A DNA stretch of 64,000 nt from Hyphomicrobiales bacterium (GCA_900469955.1 UBYX01000010.1:186001-250000), one strand, 5' to 3'; positions 42,013 to 51,519 are shown, counted from the stretch's first letter. The notes: a model not told the origin generated them from the letters alone. Numbers and translations are program-made.

Positions 42013-42858
42013 ATGTCCTACGTAGCGCCGCAGGAACTTGCGACGAAAATGATCGACGCGGGTGAATCGAAAATCTTCATGTCCACCAAGGACACCTTGA
42101 TCCGCGCCTATATGGCCGGTGCAATCCTGGCGCTGGCAGCGGCCTTCGCCGTCACCGTCACCGTCAACACCGGGCAGCCGCTGCTCGGCGCGCTGCTCTT
42201 CCCGGTCGGCTTCTGCATGCTCTACCTGATGGGCTTCGATCTGCTCACCGGCGTATTCACGCTTGTACCGCTGGCCTTGATCGCCAAGCGTCCCGGCGTG
42301 ACGGTAGGCGGCGTGCTGCGCAACTGGGGTCTCGTCTTCGTCGGCAATTTCGCCGGCTCCATGACGACCGCCGTCTTCATGGCGATCATCTTCACCATGG
42401 GCTTTTCCGAGGCGCCCAACGCGGTCGGACAGAAGATCGGCGTGATCGGTGAATCGCGGACGATCGGCTATGCAGCCGCCGGAGCGGCCGGCATGCTGAC
42501 CCTTTTCGTGCGGGCGGTCATGTGCAACTGGATGGTTTCGACAGGGGTCATCGGCGCAATGATGTCGAACTCGGTCTCCGGCAAGGTCATTGCCATGTGG
42601 ATGCCGATCCTGGTCTTCTTCTATCTCGGTTTCGAGCATTCCATCGTCAACATGTACCTCTTCCCCTCGGGCATCATGCTGGGCGGTCAATTCACCTGGC
42701 TGGACTATTTCCTCTGGAACGAGATCCCAACCGTGGTCGGCAACCTTGTGGGCGGCCTGACCTTTGTCGGCGGCGTCATCTACGCCACCCACTACAAGAC
42801 ATCGCCGAGCCGCAAGGGTGAGGAAAAGCCCGCCACACGGCTTGTCGCTGCGGAGTAA
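42013..42858 (+). CDS. Formate/nitrite transporter family protein, probable nitrite channel
   Basis: A 281-residue FNT-family pentameric channel subunit with six helices. Family marks are IRAYMAGAILALAAAF, the LMGFDLLTGVFTLVPLA segment and the second-half FEHSIVNMYLFPSGIMLGG, including the central histidine. In this setting it most likely moves nitrite, like NirC, balancing nitrite between NarK, nitrate reductase and NirBD. It follows nirD by 49 bases. A strong GC hairpin separates it from the next gene. Confidence 0.88.
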   Translation: MSYVAPQELATKMIDAGESKIFMSTKDTLIRAYMAGAILALAAAFAVTVTVNTGQPLLGALLFPVGFCMLYLMGFDLLTGVFTLVPLALIAKRPGVTVGGVLRNWGLVFVGNFAGSMTTAVFMAIIFTMGFSEAPNAVGQKIGVIGESRTIGYAAAGAAGMLTLFVRAVMCNWMVSTGVIGAMMSNSVSGKVIAMWMPILVFFYLGFEHSIVNMYLFPSGIMLGGQFTWLDYFLWNEIPTVVGNLVGGLTFVGGVIYATHYKTSPSRKGEEKPATRLVAAE

Positions 42859-42866
42859 TCTGCGCG

Positions 42867-42890
42867 GGCTCCGCCCGAAAGGGCGGAGCC
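42867..42890 (+). terminator. GAAA-tetraloop hairpin after the FNT gene
   Basis: GGCTCCGCCC-GAAA-GGGCGGAGCC is a perfect ten-base stem capped by a stable GNRA tetraloop, eight bases after the stop. No T-run follows (ACTCTTC), so it may be an mRNA-stability element or partial terminator that lowers expression of the downstream phosphatase-kinase. Confidence 0.6.
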
Positions 42891-42908
42891 ACTCTTCAGG
42901 AAGAAGCG

Positions 42909-44642
42909 ATGCTGCAGTCTCTCGCCCCGGGCAAGCTCGTGCTCGACATCGGCCAGTATTCCGCACCCGGCCGCAAGACGATCAATCAGGATTTCCACGG
43001 CGCCATCGTCCCCGAGGGCGCCGCATTGACAATGAAAGGCGTCGCCCTTGCCATCGCCGATGGCATCTCCTCGAGCCCGGTCAGCCACATCGCCGCCGAG
43101 ACCGCGGTCAAGAGCTTCCTGACCGACTACTACTGCACCTCCGACGCCTGGACGGTAAAGACCGCCGCAAGCCGCGTGATCGACGCGACCAATTCCTGGC
43201 TCAACGCCCAGAACCGCGGCGTGGAGGATCGCGACCATGCGCATGTGACGACGTTCTCCGCACTCGTGCTGAAAGGGCGGCAGGCGCACGTCTTCCATGT
43301 GGGCGACAGCCGTATCTGGCGGTTGTCCGGCGGCAATCTCGAGCCGTTGACGACCGACCACCGCCTGACGCCCTCGCAGAGCGAAAGCTATCTGGGCCGG
43401 GCGCTTGGTCTCCTCCCTTCCGTCGAGATCGACTATCACCGGCTGGACATCCACCCCGGCGATATTTTCGTGCTGACCACCGACGGCGTCCATGACCACG
43501 TCGCTCCCCGCCATATTGCCGCGCGCCTCATGCCAACAGGAGATCTGTCGGCAGCAGCAAAGGATATCGCGGCCTCGGCATACGAATCGGGAAGCGACGA
43601 CAACCTGACGATCCAGATCGTCAGGATCGAAAACCTGCCGGACGATGATTTCGAACCGGTCTTCGATCATGCGGGTTCGCTGCCTCCGGCACCCCTGCCT
43701 CGGATTCCCGGCGATTTTGAAGGGTACCGGCTCCATCGGCAGATCCACGCGAGCAGTCGCAGCCACATCTTTTTCGCGACCGAACCGGAAACCGGCGAGA
43801 AGGTGGTCCTGAAATTTCCCTCGGCAGATCTGCGAGAGGACGAGAACTACCTTCGGCGCTTCGCAATGGAGGAGTGGATTGCCCGCCGCGTGTCGAGCGT
43901 TCATGTGTTGAAGAGCCGACATCCGCTCAAGCCGCGCCGGTCGCTCTATCTCGTCACTGATTTCGTAGAAGGCGAGACGCTTGCGCAGTGGATGGCGGAC
44001 CACCCGAAAGCCGATCTCCGTTCGGTGCGTGACATCATCGGCCAGATTGCCAGCGGGCTTCGTGCCCTGCACCGGAAGGAAATCATCCACCAGGATCTGC
44101 GGCCAGAAAACGTCATGATCGACCGGAGCGGCACCGTAAAGATCATCGACTTCGGATCGGCAGCGGTGGCCGGAGTGATCGAAGCGGCCCCGAGCTTGGA
44201 TGACGCCGACATACTCGGAACCGTGCAATACGCCGCGCCGGAATATTTTGCCGGCGACCGGGGAAGCGAGCAATCCGACCTCTATTCGCTCGGGGTAATC
44301 GCCTACCAGATGCTGACGGGCCGCCTGCCCTATGGTCCCGCGGTGGCACGCACAAGAAGTCGGAAAGAGCAGCAGAAATTACGCTTTGCCAGCCTGCGCG
44401 AAATACGTCCCGATGTGCCGGATTGGGTTGAGGAGACAATCCGCAAGGCGGTCCATCCTGACCCCGCCAAGCGATACGCAGAACTCTCTGAATTCGAATA
44501 CGACCTGTCGCATCCGAACGCCAAGCTTCTGGGCACACGCCCGCCATCCCTGATGGAGCGTAATCCATTACTCTTCTGGCAGGTTTTGAGCCTGTTTTTA
44601 GGGCTTGTTATTGTTGGTCTACTGGCGCGAGACTTCGTTTGA
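42909..44642 (+). CDS. PP2C phosphatase-Ser/Thr kinase fusion with C-terminal membrane anchor
   Basis: A 577-residue two-domain signalling protein. Residues 1-240 are a PP2C phosphatase with metal aspartates D51 (IADG), D133 (VGDSR), D192 (TTDG) and D230/231 (GSDDN). Residues 270-535 are a Hanks-type kinase: K302 in VVLKFPS, catalytic D396 in HQDLRPEN (HQD for HRD), N401, and intact D414-F-G. The glycine-rich loop is degenerate (IHASSRSHIFFA). A single hydrophobic helix, about 552-572, anchors it to the membrane. It is placed inside the nitrate operon, as also seen in some gammaproteobacteria; its target is unknown, with transporters or NasA as candidates. Confidence 0.88.
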   Translation: MLQSLAPGKLVLDIGQYSAPGRKTINQDFHGAIVPEGAALTMKGVALAIADGISSSPVSHIAAETAVKSFLTDYYCTSDAWTVKTAASRVIDATNSWLNAQNRGVEDRDHAHVTTFSALVLKGRQAHVFHVGDSRIWRLSGGNLEPLTTDHRLTPSQSESYLGRALGLLPSVEIDYHRLDIHPGDIFVLTTDGVHDHVAPRHIAARLMPTGDLSAAAKDIAASAYESGSDDNLTIQIVRIENLPDDDFEPVFDHAGSLPPAPLPRIPGDFEGYRLHRQIHASSRSHIFFATEPETGEKVVLKFPSADLREDENYLRRFAMEEWIARRVSSVHVLKSRHPLKPRRSLYLVTDFVEGETLAQWMADHPKADLRSVRDIIGQIASGLRALHRKEIIHQDLRPENVMIDRSGTVKIIDFGSAAVAGVIEAAPSLDDADILGTVQYAAPEYFAGDRGSEQSDLYSLGVIAYQMLTGRLPYGPAVARTRSRKEQQKLRFASLREIRPDVPDWVEETIRKAVHPDPAKRYAELSEFEYDLSHPNAKLLGTRPPSLMERNPLLFWQVLSLFLGLVIVGLLARDFV

Positions 44643-44763
44643 AAAGGCAAATGCACAATTTTTAGGCTGTAATTGCAACTTATTAAATCTTGTGCAATTT
44701 CGTTTCTTTTGCGATGATACGGGCAGAACAAAAGCCGCTTGCGGCCTGTTTCAACGTCGGCAA

Positions 44764-44874
44764 ATCCGCAACGAAGCGGGTCCGCCGGCAGCCCCAATCC
44801 AGGCGCCAGCATCGACGCTGTGTACTCACCAGGCTCCTTCCGGGACTGGCTGATTGCGCAGCGTTTTTCGTTTT
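44764..44874 (+). promoter_or_regulatory. Second ANTAR-like leader, upstream of nasA
   Basis: The 289-base gap before nasA contains ATCCGC-AACGAA-GCGGGT (44764-44781), a hairpin whose six-base loop has A1 and G4. Two more short stems with such loops follow: CAGC-ATCGAC-GCTG near 44808-44821 and GCTG-ATTGCG-CAGC at 44849-44862, the last running straight into TTTTT (44864-44868) and TTTT. This is the layout expected of a NasT-controlled attenuator: target hairpins, the last overlapping a terminator. Upstream, TGCACAA and TTGTGCA (44652-44658, 44690-44696) form a spaced inverted repeat. No convincing sigma-54 promoter is seen. Confidence 0.5.
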
Positions 44875-44931
44875 AGGCACCTGGGAATGCCGCTATCGCA
44901 GACTGTCGCCCAGCGAGGAATTAATAGGTCG

Positions 44932-47604
44932 ATGCATCCAGAACTCGGACATGAGAGCAGCATAAAGACCACCTGCGCCTATTGCGGCGTCGGCTGCGGC
45001 GTCATCGCCTCGGTGGACGAAGCCGGCGTGGTCAAGGTCGCAGGCGATCCCGATCATCCCGCTAATTATGGGCGACTCTGTTCGAAGGGCTCGGCCCTCG
45101 CCGAGACCATAGATCTCGACGGTCGCGTCCTCTTTCCCGAGATCCACGGCGAGCGCGCCGACTGGGATGAGGCACTCAATCTCGTTGCCCGGAAGTTTAC
45201 CGAGGCCATTGCCGAACACGGACCGGATGCCGTAGCCTTCTATGTCTCCGGCCAGTTGCTGACGGAAGACTATTACGTCGCAAACAAGCTGATGAAGGGC
45301 TTCATCGGCTCTGCCAACATCGATACCAATTCCCGGCTCTGCATGTCCTCTTCCGTCGCCGGCCATCGCCGCGCCTTCGGCTCCGACACCGTGCCCGGCA
45401 CCTACGAAGACCTGGAACTCGCCGACCTCGTCATCCTCACCGGCTCTAACCTCGCCTGGTGTCATCCCGTCATCTACCAGCGACTGGCAGCAGCAAAAGC
45501 TGCACGCCCGGCGATGAAGGTGATCGTCATCGATCCGCGCCGCACCATGACCTGCGACATCGCCGACCTGCACCTGGCCATCCGGCCGGATGGCGACACG
45601 GCCTTGTTCATGGGGTTGCTCGCGCATCTCGCAAAAAGCACCGCGATCGACGAGAACTATATTGCCGCCCATACCCAAGGTTTCGCAGAAGCTTTTGCTG
45701 TCGCTTCCGCGCTCCCTTTTTCTGAACTGATGGAGCGCACGGGCCTCCCGGCGATGGAGATCAAGGAATTCTTCCGCCTGTTCGAGACGACGGAAAAGGT
45801 GGTCACCTGCTACAGTCAGGGCGTCAACCAGTCTTCCTCAGGCACCGACAAGGTCAACGCGATCCTCAACTGCCATCTGGCGACGGGTCGCATCGGGAAA
45901 CCGGGCATGGGGCCCTTCTCGCTGACCGGTCAACCAAACGCCATGGGCGGCCGCGAAGTCGGCGGCCTCGCCAACATGCTCGCGGCCCACATGGCGATCG
46001 AAAACCCGGATCATCGCGACCGGGTGCAGCGGTTCTGGGCATCCCCGACTATCGCGCAAAAGCCCGGCCTCAAGGCGGTAGACATGTTTCGTGCCGTGGC
46101 CGACGGGCGGATCAAGGCGCTCTGGATCATGGCGACCAATCCCGTTGTCTCGATGCCGGACGCGGCCGCGGTCGAAGCGGCGATCAAGGCCTGCCCCTTC
46201 GTTGTCGTCTCAGACATTCTGCCCGACACGGACACGGCGCGCCACGCCCATGTTCTCCTGCCCTCGCTCGGCTGGGGAGAGAAAGACGGCACCGTCACCA
46301 ATTCCGAACGCCGAATTTCTCGCCAACGACGCTTTCTGGCCGCTCCCGGGGAAGCCAAAGCCGACTGGTGGCAGCTTGCTGAAGTCGGACGCCGCATGGG
46401 TTTCGCCGGTTTCGATTTTCGGTCTCAAGTCGAGATTTTCGCCGAACATGCAGCCCTCTCGGCGTTCGAGAACAACGGCAGCCGCGATTTCGACATCGGC
46501 GCCCATGAGGCGATCGACCGGAACGCGTATGACGGCCTCGCGCCCTTCCAATGGCCGCTACCTGCAGGCTCGGAACCTGGGACGACGCGCTTCTTTGCCG
46601 ATGGCGGTTTCTACCACCCCGATCGCAAGGCGCGCTTCGTTACCGTGCAAGCGCCAGCGACCGATCGGACCAGCAAACGATATCCGTTGACCCTGAACAC
46701 CGGCCGCATCCGCGACCATTGGCACACCATGACCCGGACCGGCAGAAGCGCCAGGCTTTCGGGCCACATCGCCGAACCCTTTGCCGAAATCCATCCTGCC
46801 GATGCGATGAAAGTCGGCGTCAAGGGCGCCGGCCTCGTGGAAGTGGAAAGCGCTTTCGGCAAAACCGTCGTGCGGGCGCTGGTGACCGAACGGCAGGCAC
46901 AGGGAAACGTCTTTGTGCCGATGCACTGGAACGACCAGTTCGCGGCGCAGGCACGCATCGATACGCTTGTTGCTCCCTTGACCGACCCTCATTCGGGCCA
47001 GCCGGCATCCAAGAACGTCCCCGTTGTCGTCCGCCCGTTCGCTGCAGCATTCTATGGATTTGCCGTATCGTCGGCCAAACCCGCCGGGGTCACCGCAGAC
47101 TACTGGGCACTCGCCAAAGCCGACGGCGGATGGAGAACGGAACTCGCCTTCAGCACCCAGATCAGCGACTGGACCGCCTGGTGCCGTAATGCCTTTTCAA
47201 TCGATGCCGATCTCGAACCGCTCGGTTATGCCGATCATGACACCGGCATCCTGCGGCTTGCCTTCTTCGATGGCTCGAAACTGCTCGCCGCCCTTTTCGT
47301 GGCGCGAGAACCCGTCGCCGTCGCCCGCAACTGGGCAATCGCACAACTGACCGCCGAACACAGCAACCTTCGCAAGCGCTTTGCCATCGTCGCGGGTCGC
47401 CCCGGTGCGAACCAGCCGGATCCGGGCGCAACCGTCTGCTCGTGCTTCTCGGTTGGCGTCAACCGCATCATCGGCGCTGTCCGCGGCGGCTGCCACAGCG
47501 TCGAATCTGTCGGCAAGGAAACCAATGCCGGCACCAATTGCGGCTCCTGCCGCGCCGAAATCAGGGGGATCATCGATGGATGTCTTGCAGCAGCAGCGGA
47601 ATGA
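44932..47604 (+). CDS. nasA: Assimilatory nitrate reductase catalytic subunit
   Basis: An 890-residue cytosolic molybdoenzyme (MGD type). Four cysteines for the N-terminal [4Fe-4S] cluster are C15, C18, C22 and C50 (TCAYCGVGCGV, GRLCSKGS). The molybdenum cysteine lies in NSRLCMSSSVAGH. A C-terminal BFD-like [2Fe-2S] domain (TVCSCFSVGVNRI ... TNCGSCRAEI) is the electron entry, as in single-polypeptide NasA/NasC types. It reduces nitrate to nitrite for NirBD. ATG 44932 after GAGGAA gives the conserved start; the frame is open further upstream through the leader terminator, which is rejected. cysG overlaps its last 29 bases. Confidence 0.95.
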   Translation: MHPELGHESSIKTTCAYCGVGCGVIASVDEAGVVKVAGDPDHPANYGRLCSKGSALAETIDLDGRVLFPEIHGERADWDEALNLVARKFTEAIAEHGPDAVAFYVSGQLLTEDYYVANKLMKGFIGSANIDTNSRLCMSSSVAGHRRAFGSDTVPGTYEDLELADLVILTGSNLAWCHPVIYQRLAAAKAARPAMKVIVIDPRRTMTCDIADLHLAIRPDGDTALFMGLLAHLAKSTAIDENYIAAHTQGFAEAFAVASALPFSELMERTGLPAMEIKEFFRLFETTEKVVTCYSQGVNQSSSGTDKVNAILNCHLATGRIGKPGMGPFSLTGQPNAMGGREVGGLANMLAAHMAIENPDHRDRVQRFWASPTIAQKPGLKAVDMFRAVADGRIKALWIMATNPVVSMPDAAAVEAAIKACPFVVVSDILPDTDTARHAHVLLPSLGWGEKDGTVTNSERRISRQRRFLAAPGEAKADWWQLAEVGRRMGFAGFDFRSQVEIFAEHAALSAFENNGSRDFDIGAHEAIDRNAYDGLAPFQWPLPAGSEPGTTRFFADGGFYHPDRKARFVTVQAPATDRTSKRYPLTLNTGRIRDHWHTMTRTGRSARLSGHIAEPFAEIHPADAMKVGVKGAGLVEVESAFGKTVVRALVTERQAQGNVFVPMHWNDQFAAQARIDTLVAPLTDPHSGQPASKNVPVVVRPFAAAFYGFAVSSAKPAGVTADYWALAKADGGWRTELAFSTQISDWTAWCRNAFSIDADLEPLGYADHDTGILRLAFFDGSKLLAALFVAREPVAVARNWAIAQLTAEHSNLRKRFAIVAGRPGANQPDPGATVCSCFSVGVNRIIGAVRGGCHSVESVGKETNAGTNCGSCRAEIRGIIDGCLAAAAE

Positions 47605-49054
47605 CGCACCCGCCCGTATGGCCGCCCTTGCAAAGCTTCCCGTCTTCTGGGGACTTGAAGGCAAGCGGGTGGTCGTCGCAGGCGGATCGGACGCCGCGGC
47701 ATGGAAGGCGGAACTTCTGGCCGCTTGCGGCGCCGAGGTTCATGTCTATGCCGAGGACCTCACCGAGACCTTCCATAAACTCATCGAACGGGGAGCGGAG
47801 CACCGAGAAGGCCGTTTTGTCCATCACCCCCGGATGTGGAATACCGAAGCTTTGGAAGCTGCAACCCTGGCGATCGCTGATTGCGAAGAAGAGGACGAAG
47901 CGGAGGCCTTTTTTAATGCCGCGCGCAGAGCCGGCGTGCCTGTGAACGTCATCGACAAACCAGCTTTCTGCCAGTTCCAGTTCGGTTCGATCGTCAACCG
48001 TTCGCCGGTTGTCGTATCGATCTCCACCGACGGTGCGGCGCCGATCCTGGCTCAGGCGATCCGCCGGCGGATCGAGACGCTTCTGCCACAATCCCTGAGA
48101 GGTTGGGCCGAGCTTGCCCAGTCGATGAGAGAAAAGATCAATGCCCGGCTTGCGCCGGGTCAGCAGCGGCGCACCTTCTGGGAGCGCTTCGTTGATCGCG
48201 CTTTTACAGGTTCCAATACGCCGGAGGAGGCCGTCGGTGGGGCGCTTCTGAGGGAAGCCGAAAGGCTCTCGGAAGCGCCCACCACCGGCCGCGTCACGCT
48301 GGTCGGCGCCGGTCCGGGCGATGCGGAACTCCTGACGCTCAAAGCCGTGCGTGCCCTGCAGGCTGCGGATGTCATCCTCTTCGACGACCTCGTTTCCGAC
48401 GATGTGCTGGAACTTGCCCGCCGCGAGGCAAAGCGCATGCTGGTGGGCAAGCGCGGCGGCCGCGAAAGCTGCAAGCAGGAAGATATCAACGCGATGATGA
48501 TCAAATTCGCGAAAGCCGGCAAACGCGTCGTGCGTCTGAAATCCGGCGACCCGATGATCTTCGGCCGCGCGGGCGAGGAAATCGCCTGCCTGGAGCAGGA
48601 AGGCATACCCGTCGATGTCGTACCGGGCATCACTTCGGCGAGCGCCATGGCCTCCCGGCTCGGCGTATCGCTCACCCACCGGGATCACGCGCAGGGTGTG
48701 CGCTTCGTCACCGGCCACTCCCGCAAGGGCGTCCTGCCGGATAATCTCGACTGGCGTGCACTCGCCGACCCCAACACCACGACGATCTACTACATGTCGG
48801 GTCGCACCGCCGGAGAGATTGCCGCCAAACTCGCTTCGGCGGGAATGAGTTCCTTGATGCCCGCGGTCATCGTCAGCGCGGTGAGCCGGCCGAACGAGCG
48901 GCGCTGGAGCGGTTCGCTGAACGAGATGTCTGCCGCGATGGCCGAGATCGGCGTCGACGAGCCGGTGCTGATCGGTATCGGTGACGTGTTCCGCAAGGTT
49001 CTGCGAACCGCAGACACAGATCGCCTGGACAGCCGGATGGCTGCACGCGCCTGA
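47576..49054 (+). CDS. cysG: Siroheme synthase
   Basis: A 492-residue trifunctional enzyme. The N-terminal part (to about 210) is the precorrin-2 dehydrogenase/ferrochelatase with GKRVVVAGGSDAAAWKAELL; the C-terminal part (from about 240) is uroporphyrinogen-III methyltransferase with VTLVGAGPGDAELLTLKAVRALQAADVILFDDLVS, VRLKSGDPMIFGRAGEE and VVPGITSASAMASRLG. It makes the siroheme needed by NirB. The start at 47576 has AGGGGGAT and lies inside nasA, so the pair is coupled. It is the last gene of the nitrate cluster, closed by a strong hairpin. Confidence 0.95.
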   Translation: MDVLQQQRNDAPARMAALAKLPVFWGLEGKRVVVAGGSDAAAWKAELLAACGAEVHVYAEDLTETFHKLIERGAEHREGRFVHHPRMWNTEALEAATLAIADCEEEDEAEAFFNAARRAGVPVNVIDKPAFCQFQFGSIVNRSPVVVSISTDGAAPILAQAIRRRIETLLPQSLRGWAELAQSMREKINARLAPGQQRRTFWERFVDRAFTGSNTPEEAVGGALLREAERLSEAPTTGRVTLVGAGPGDAELLTLKAVRALQAADVILFDDLVSDDVLELARREAKRMLVGKRGGRESCKQEDINAMMIKFAKAGKRVVRLKSGDPMIFGRAGEEIACLEQEGIPVDVVPGITSASAMASRLGVSLTHRDHAQGVRFVTGHSRKGVLPDNLDWRALADPNTTTIYYMSGRTAGEIAAKLASAGMSSLMPAVIVSAVSRPNERRWSGSLNEMSAAMAEIGVDEPVLIGIGDVFRKVLRTADTDRLDSRMAARA

Positions 49055-49078
49055 GACATGCGGACGAGCTGGAATGAG

Positions 49079-49101
49079 AAGGGGCGGTAAAACCGCCCCT
49101 T
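49079..49101. terminator. Bidirectional terminator between cysG and exoP
   Basis: AAGGGGCGGT (49079-49088), loop AAA, ACCGCCCCTT (49092-49101), followed by T on the top strand and preceded by A residues, so it can end transcripts from both convergent genes. It marks the border between the nitrate and succinoglycan regions. Confidence 0.8.
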
Positions 49102-49106
49102 TCAGC

Positions 49107-51443
49107 TTATCGCGGCGCCGATGCGGAGCCTTCCTTGTAGTAGGAGAGATAGTTGTTACGCAGCCGCTCGGGCGCGCCGGGATCCGCATAGCGGTGCAGT
49201 TCCGACATCTCCGTCTTGTTGAGGATGACGCCGACCGTCTTCGAGGCGATCTGCGGCTCCGACCGCATCACCGACTGCACTGCCTTCGACGGCGTGACAC
49301 CCCACTCCGTCACGAAGATGAAGCCGTCGACATAAGGCTCGAAAGCCTTGGCATCGATCACCGGGATGAGCGGCGCCAGATCCACGACGATGACATCGAA
49401 CGCATCCTTGACGCTTTCGAGGAACTGGCTCATGCCGGCTGAAGCAAGAAGTTCGCTCGTATGGGCAAGCTGCTTGCTGCGCGTCGTCATCGGCAGGATC
49501 GTCAGCCGCGACCGGCGATCGACCCGTGCTGCGTTGGTCCAGGATGTCTTCTGCAGCACGACTTCGACCAGACCGACCTCCGGCTCCGATGCCAGCATTC
49601 GGCTGAGGCCCGGATTGCGCAGATCCGCGTCGATGACGAGGGTGCGCACGCCGCTCGAGGCGATGAGACCCGCGAAATTCGCGGCAACCATCGACTTGCC
49701 CTCGCCGGGAAGGCAAGAAACGACGCCGATGACCCGGCATTTGCGCTCCTGCAGCATGATATCGCAGGCAAGCTTGGTGTTTCTAAGCGTTTCGGCAAAT
49801 TGCGAACGCGGGGCTTCGACAGCGACCCTCATCAGACGTCGGAACGAGATCGGGTTACCGGGCGGTGCAGCCGCAGCCTCCGCCTCGGTCGGCTGAGGCG
49901 CCGGTTTCTCTTCGGCATGGGTGCCGGAGAGCTTCGGCAGATAACCGAGGAAGCGAAGGCCCAGCTTGTCCTGGACATCGTCTCCGGTGCGGAAGAAGCG
50001 TTCCCGCAGTTCCAGCAATGTGGCCGCCGCGCAGCCGAGCATCAGGCCGAGCACGACCGACAATGCCATGGTGAGCGTCTTGCGCGGGCTGGAGGGTGCG
50101 GTCGGCGTGCCAGCATCGGAAATCACCCGTGCTTTTGCGATCGGGAACGACTGCCTCTGTGTCGCTTCCTCGAACCGACCCAGATACGACTCGTAGAGAG
50201 TCTTCAGAGCCGCAGCCTTTTGCTCCAGCTCACGAAGCTGCACCATTGACACGTTCGCCTGCGAGTTGCGGCCTGCGACCCGGTCGATGCTGTCGCGGAG
50301 GGATTTCTCACGCGAGCTCGCAACTTCGAATTCGTTGCGGAAACTTCCCGTCAGCTGCTGAAGTTCGCGGTAGATCTGTTGGGAGATCTCCTCCTTCTCG
50401 CTCTTCAAGGCAACCGCCTGGGGATGGTTTGCGCCGAACTGCTGGACAACGCCCCGCTCGCGGTCGTTAATTGCGATATAGCGTTTGCGAAGATCCTGGA
50501 TCACCGAATTGTCGGTATCGCGCGCCGAAATGACGGCATTCTCGACCGCCGCCTCCGCACCCTTGTCGATGATCGCCTTGTATTGCTGATAGCGCGCCGA
50601 AGCGGTCGCGGAATCGGCTTGGGCGACGATCAGCTGGCTGTTGAGGTCGGAGAGCTGCTGACTGGACAGCAGTTCCCCACGCGGAGAGACCAGCCCGTGT
50701 TCGGTCTTGTATTGCTCGACGGCCAGCGATGCCTGTTGCGCGCGGGTATTGAGGTCGTTCAACCGCTCCTGCAGCCAGAACGAGGCGCGTTCCGACGCAT
50801 CAAAATTGGCATTGAGCTGATCGGTCAGATAGGAATCCGCATAGGTCCTGGCAATCGCGGCGGAGAGCAGCGGGTCGGCAGAGCGGATGGAAATTGCAAT
50901 GACGGAGCTGCGCCCGACGCGCTCCACCGTCACGGCCTGCTGCAGGAGGGCGGCGGCCTTCTCGCGTCGGCCCATACGCTCGAGCTCTTCGGAGGGCGGC
51001 GGCCCGCCTGGCGTCAGCATGGCGGTGACGCTTTTGATCGCGCCCTTGGCAAGGTCGATCGGCGACCGCGGCGGGTTCACCAGCGTCTCGTTCTGGTCGA
51101 ATTTTCCCTTGTCGACGACGCGCAGTGCAAGCGCCTTCGATTTCAGGATTTCCACGGCGCTCGACATGCGATTGTCGATCTGCTGGGCCGTCTGGCTATC
51201 CTTCTCATCCTCGGCGTAGCGCGAGAGATTCTCGTCGATGAGAATCTGCGTCATTGCCGTGTAGATCGGCTGGGCCATGAAAAGATAGAGCCCTGCGAGC
51301 ACGACGGTCGCGACAATACATGCAGCGATCACGCCCAAGCGGCGGATGACCGCTGCCCAGAGCTTGTCGAGATCGATGAACGTGTCGCTGTCGCGCGTCT
51401 CGCTCGGAAAGATTGTTCGCGGTCGAAAGTTTACCTGATCCAT
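49107..51443 (-). CDS. exoP: Succinoglycan polymerisation/export protein, Wzc-like tyrosine autokinase
   Basis: A 778-residue inner-membrane protein. TM1 lies at about 35-57, a long periplasmic coiled-coil Wzz domain follows to about 440, then TM2 after the proline-containing GTPTAPSSPRKT segment. The cytoplasmic BY-kinase has Walker A CLPGEGKS (K583), Walker A' VIDADLR (about 603-609) and Walker B IVVDLAP (about 688). The C-terminal tail has only a few tyrosines (HRY, NNY, YYK). ExoP controls chain length and export of succinoglycan. It is the last gene of the leftward exoHKLAMONP operon. Confidence 0.95.
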   Translation of the reverse strand: MDQVNFRPRTIFPSETRDSDTFIDLDKLWAAVIRRLGVIAACIVATVVLAGLYLFMAQPIYTAMTQILIDENLSRYAEDEKDSQTAQQIDNRMSSAVEILKSKALALRVVDKGKFDQNETLVNPPRSPIDLAKGAIKSVTAMLTPGGPPPSEELERMGRREKAAALLQQAVTVERVGRSSVIAISIRSADPLLSAAIARTYADSYLTDQLNANFDASERASFWLQERLNDLNTRAQQASLAVEQYKTEHGLVSPRGELLSSQQLSDLNSQLIVAQADSATASARYQQYKAIIDKGAEAAVENAVISARDTDNSVIQDLRKRYIAINDRERGVVQQFGANHPQAVALKSEKEEISQQIYRELQQLTGSFRNEFEVASSREKSLRDSIDRVAGRNSQANVSMVQLRELEQKAAALKTLYESYLGRFEEATQRQSFPIAKARVISDAGTPTAPSSPRKTLTMALSVVLGLMLGCAAATLLELRERFFRTGDDVQDKLGLRFLGYLPKLSGTHAEEKPAPQPTEAEAAAAPPGNPISFRRLMRVAVEAPRSQFAETLRNTKLACDIMLQERKCRVIGVVSCLPGEGKSMVAANFAGLIASSGVRTLVIDADLRNPGLSRMLASEPEVGLVEVVLQKTSWTNAARVDRRSRLTILPMTTRSKQLAHTSELLASAGMSQFLESVKDAFDVIVVDLAPLIPVIDAKAFEPYVDGFIFVTEWGVTPSKAVQSVMRSEPQIASKTVGVILNKTEMSELHRYADPGAPERLRNNYLSYYKEGSASAPR

Positions 51444-51519
51444 GGGGCTCGCTTTCCGGAGCTTGTAAGTGACGGACGGCAGCCCCTGCTGCCGTCCGCC
51501 GCAAATGAGGTTGTGTTTG

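Noticed and set aside
44722-44735. GG-N10-GC spacing upstream of nasA as a second sigma-54 promoter
   Set aside because: Only the GG/GC dinucleotides fit; the rest (GGGCAG, AAGC) departs too far from TGGCAC and TTGC.
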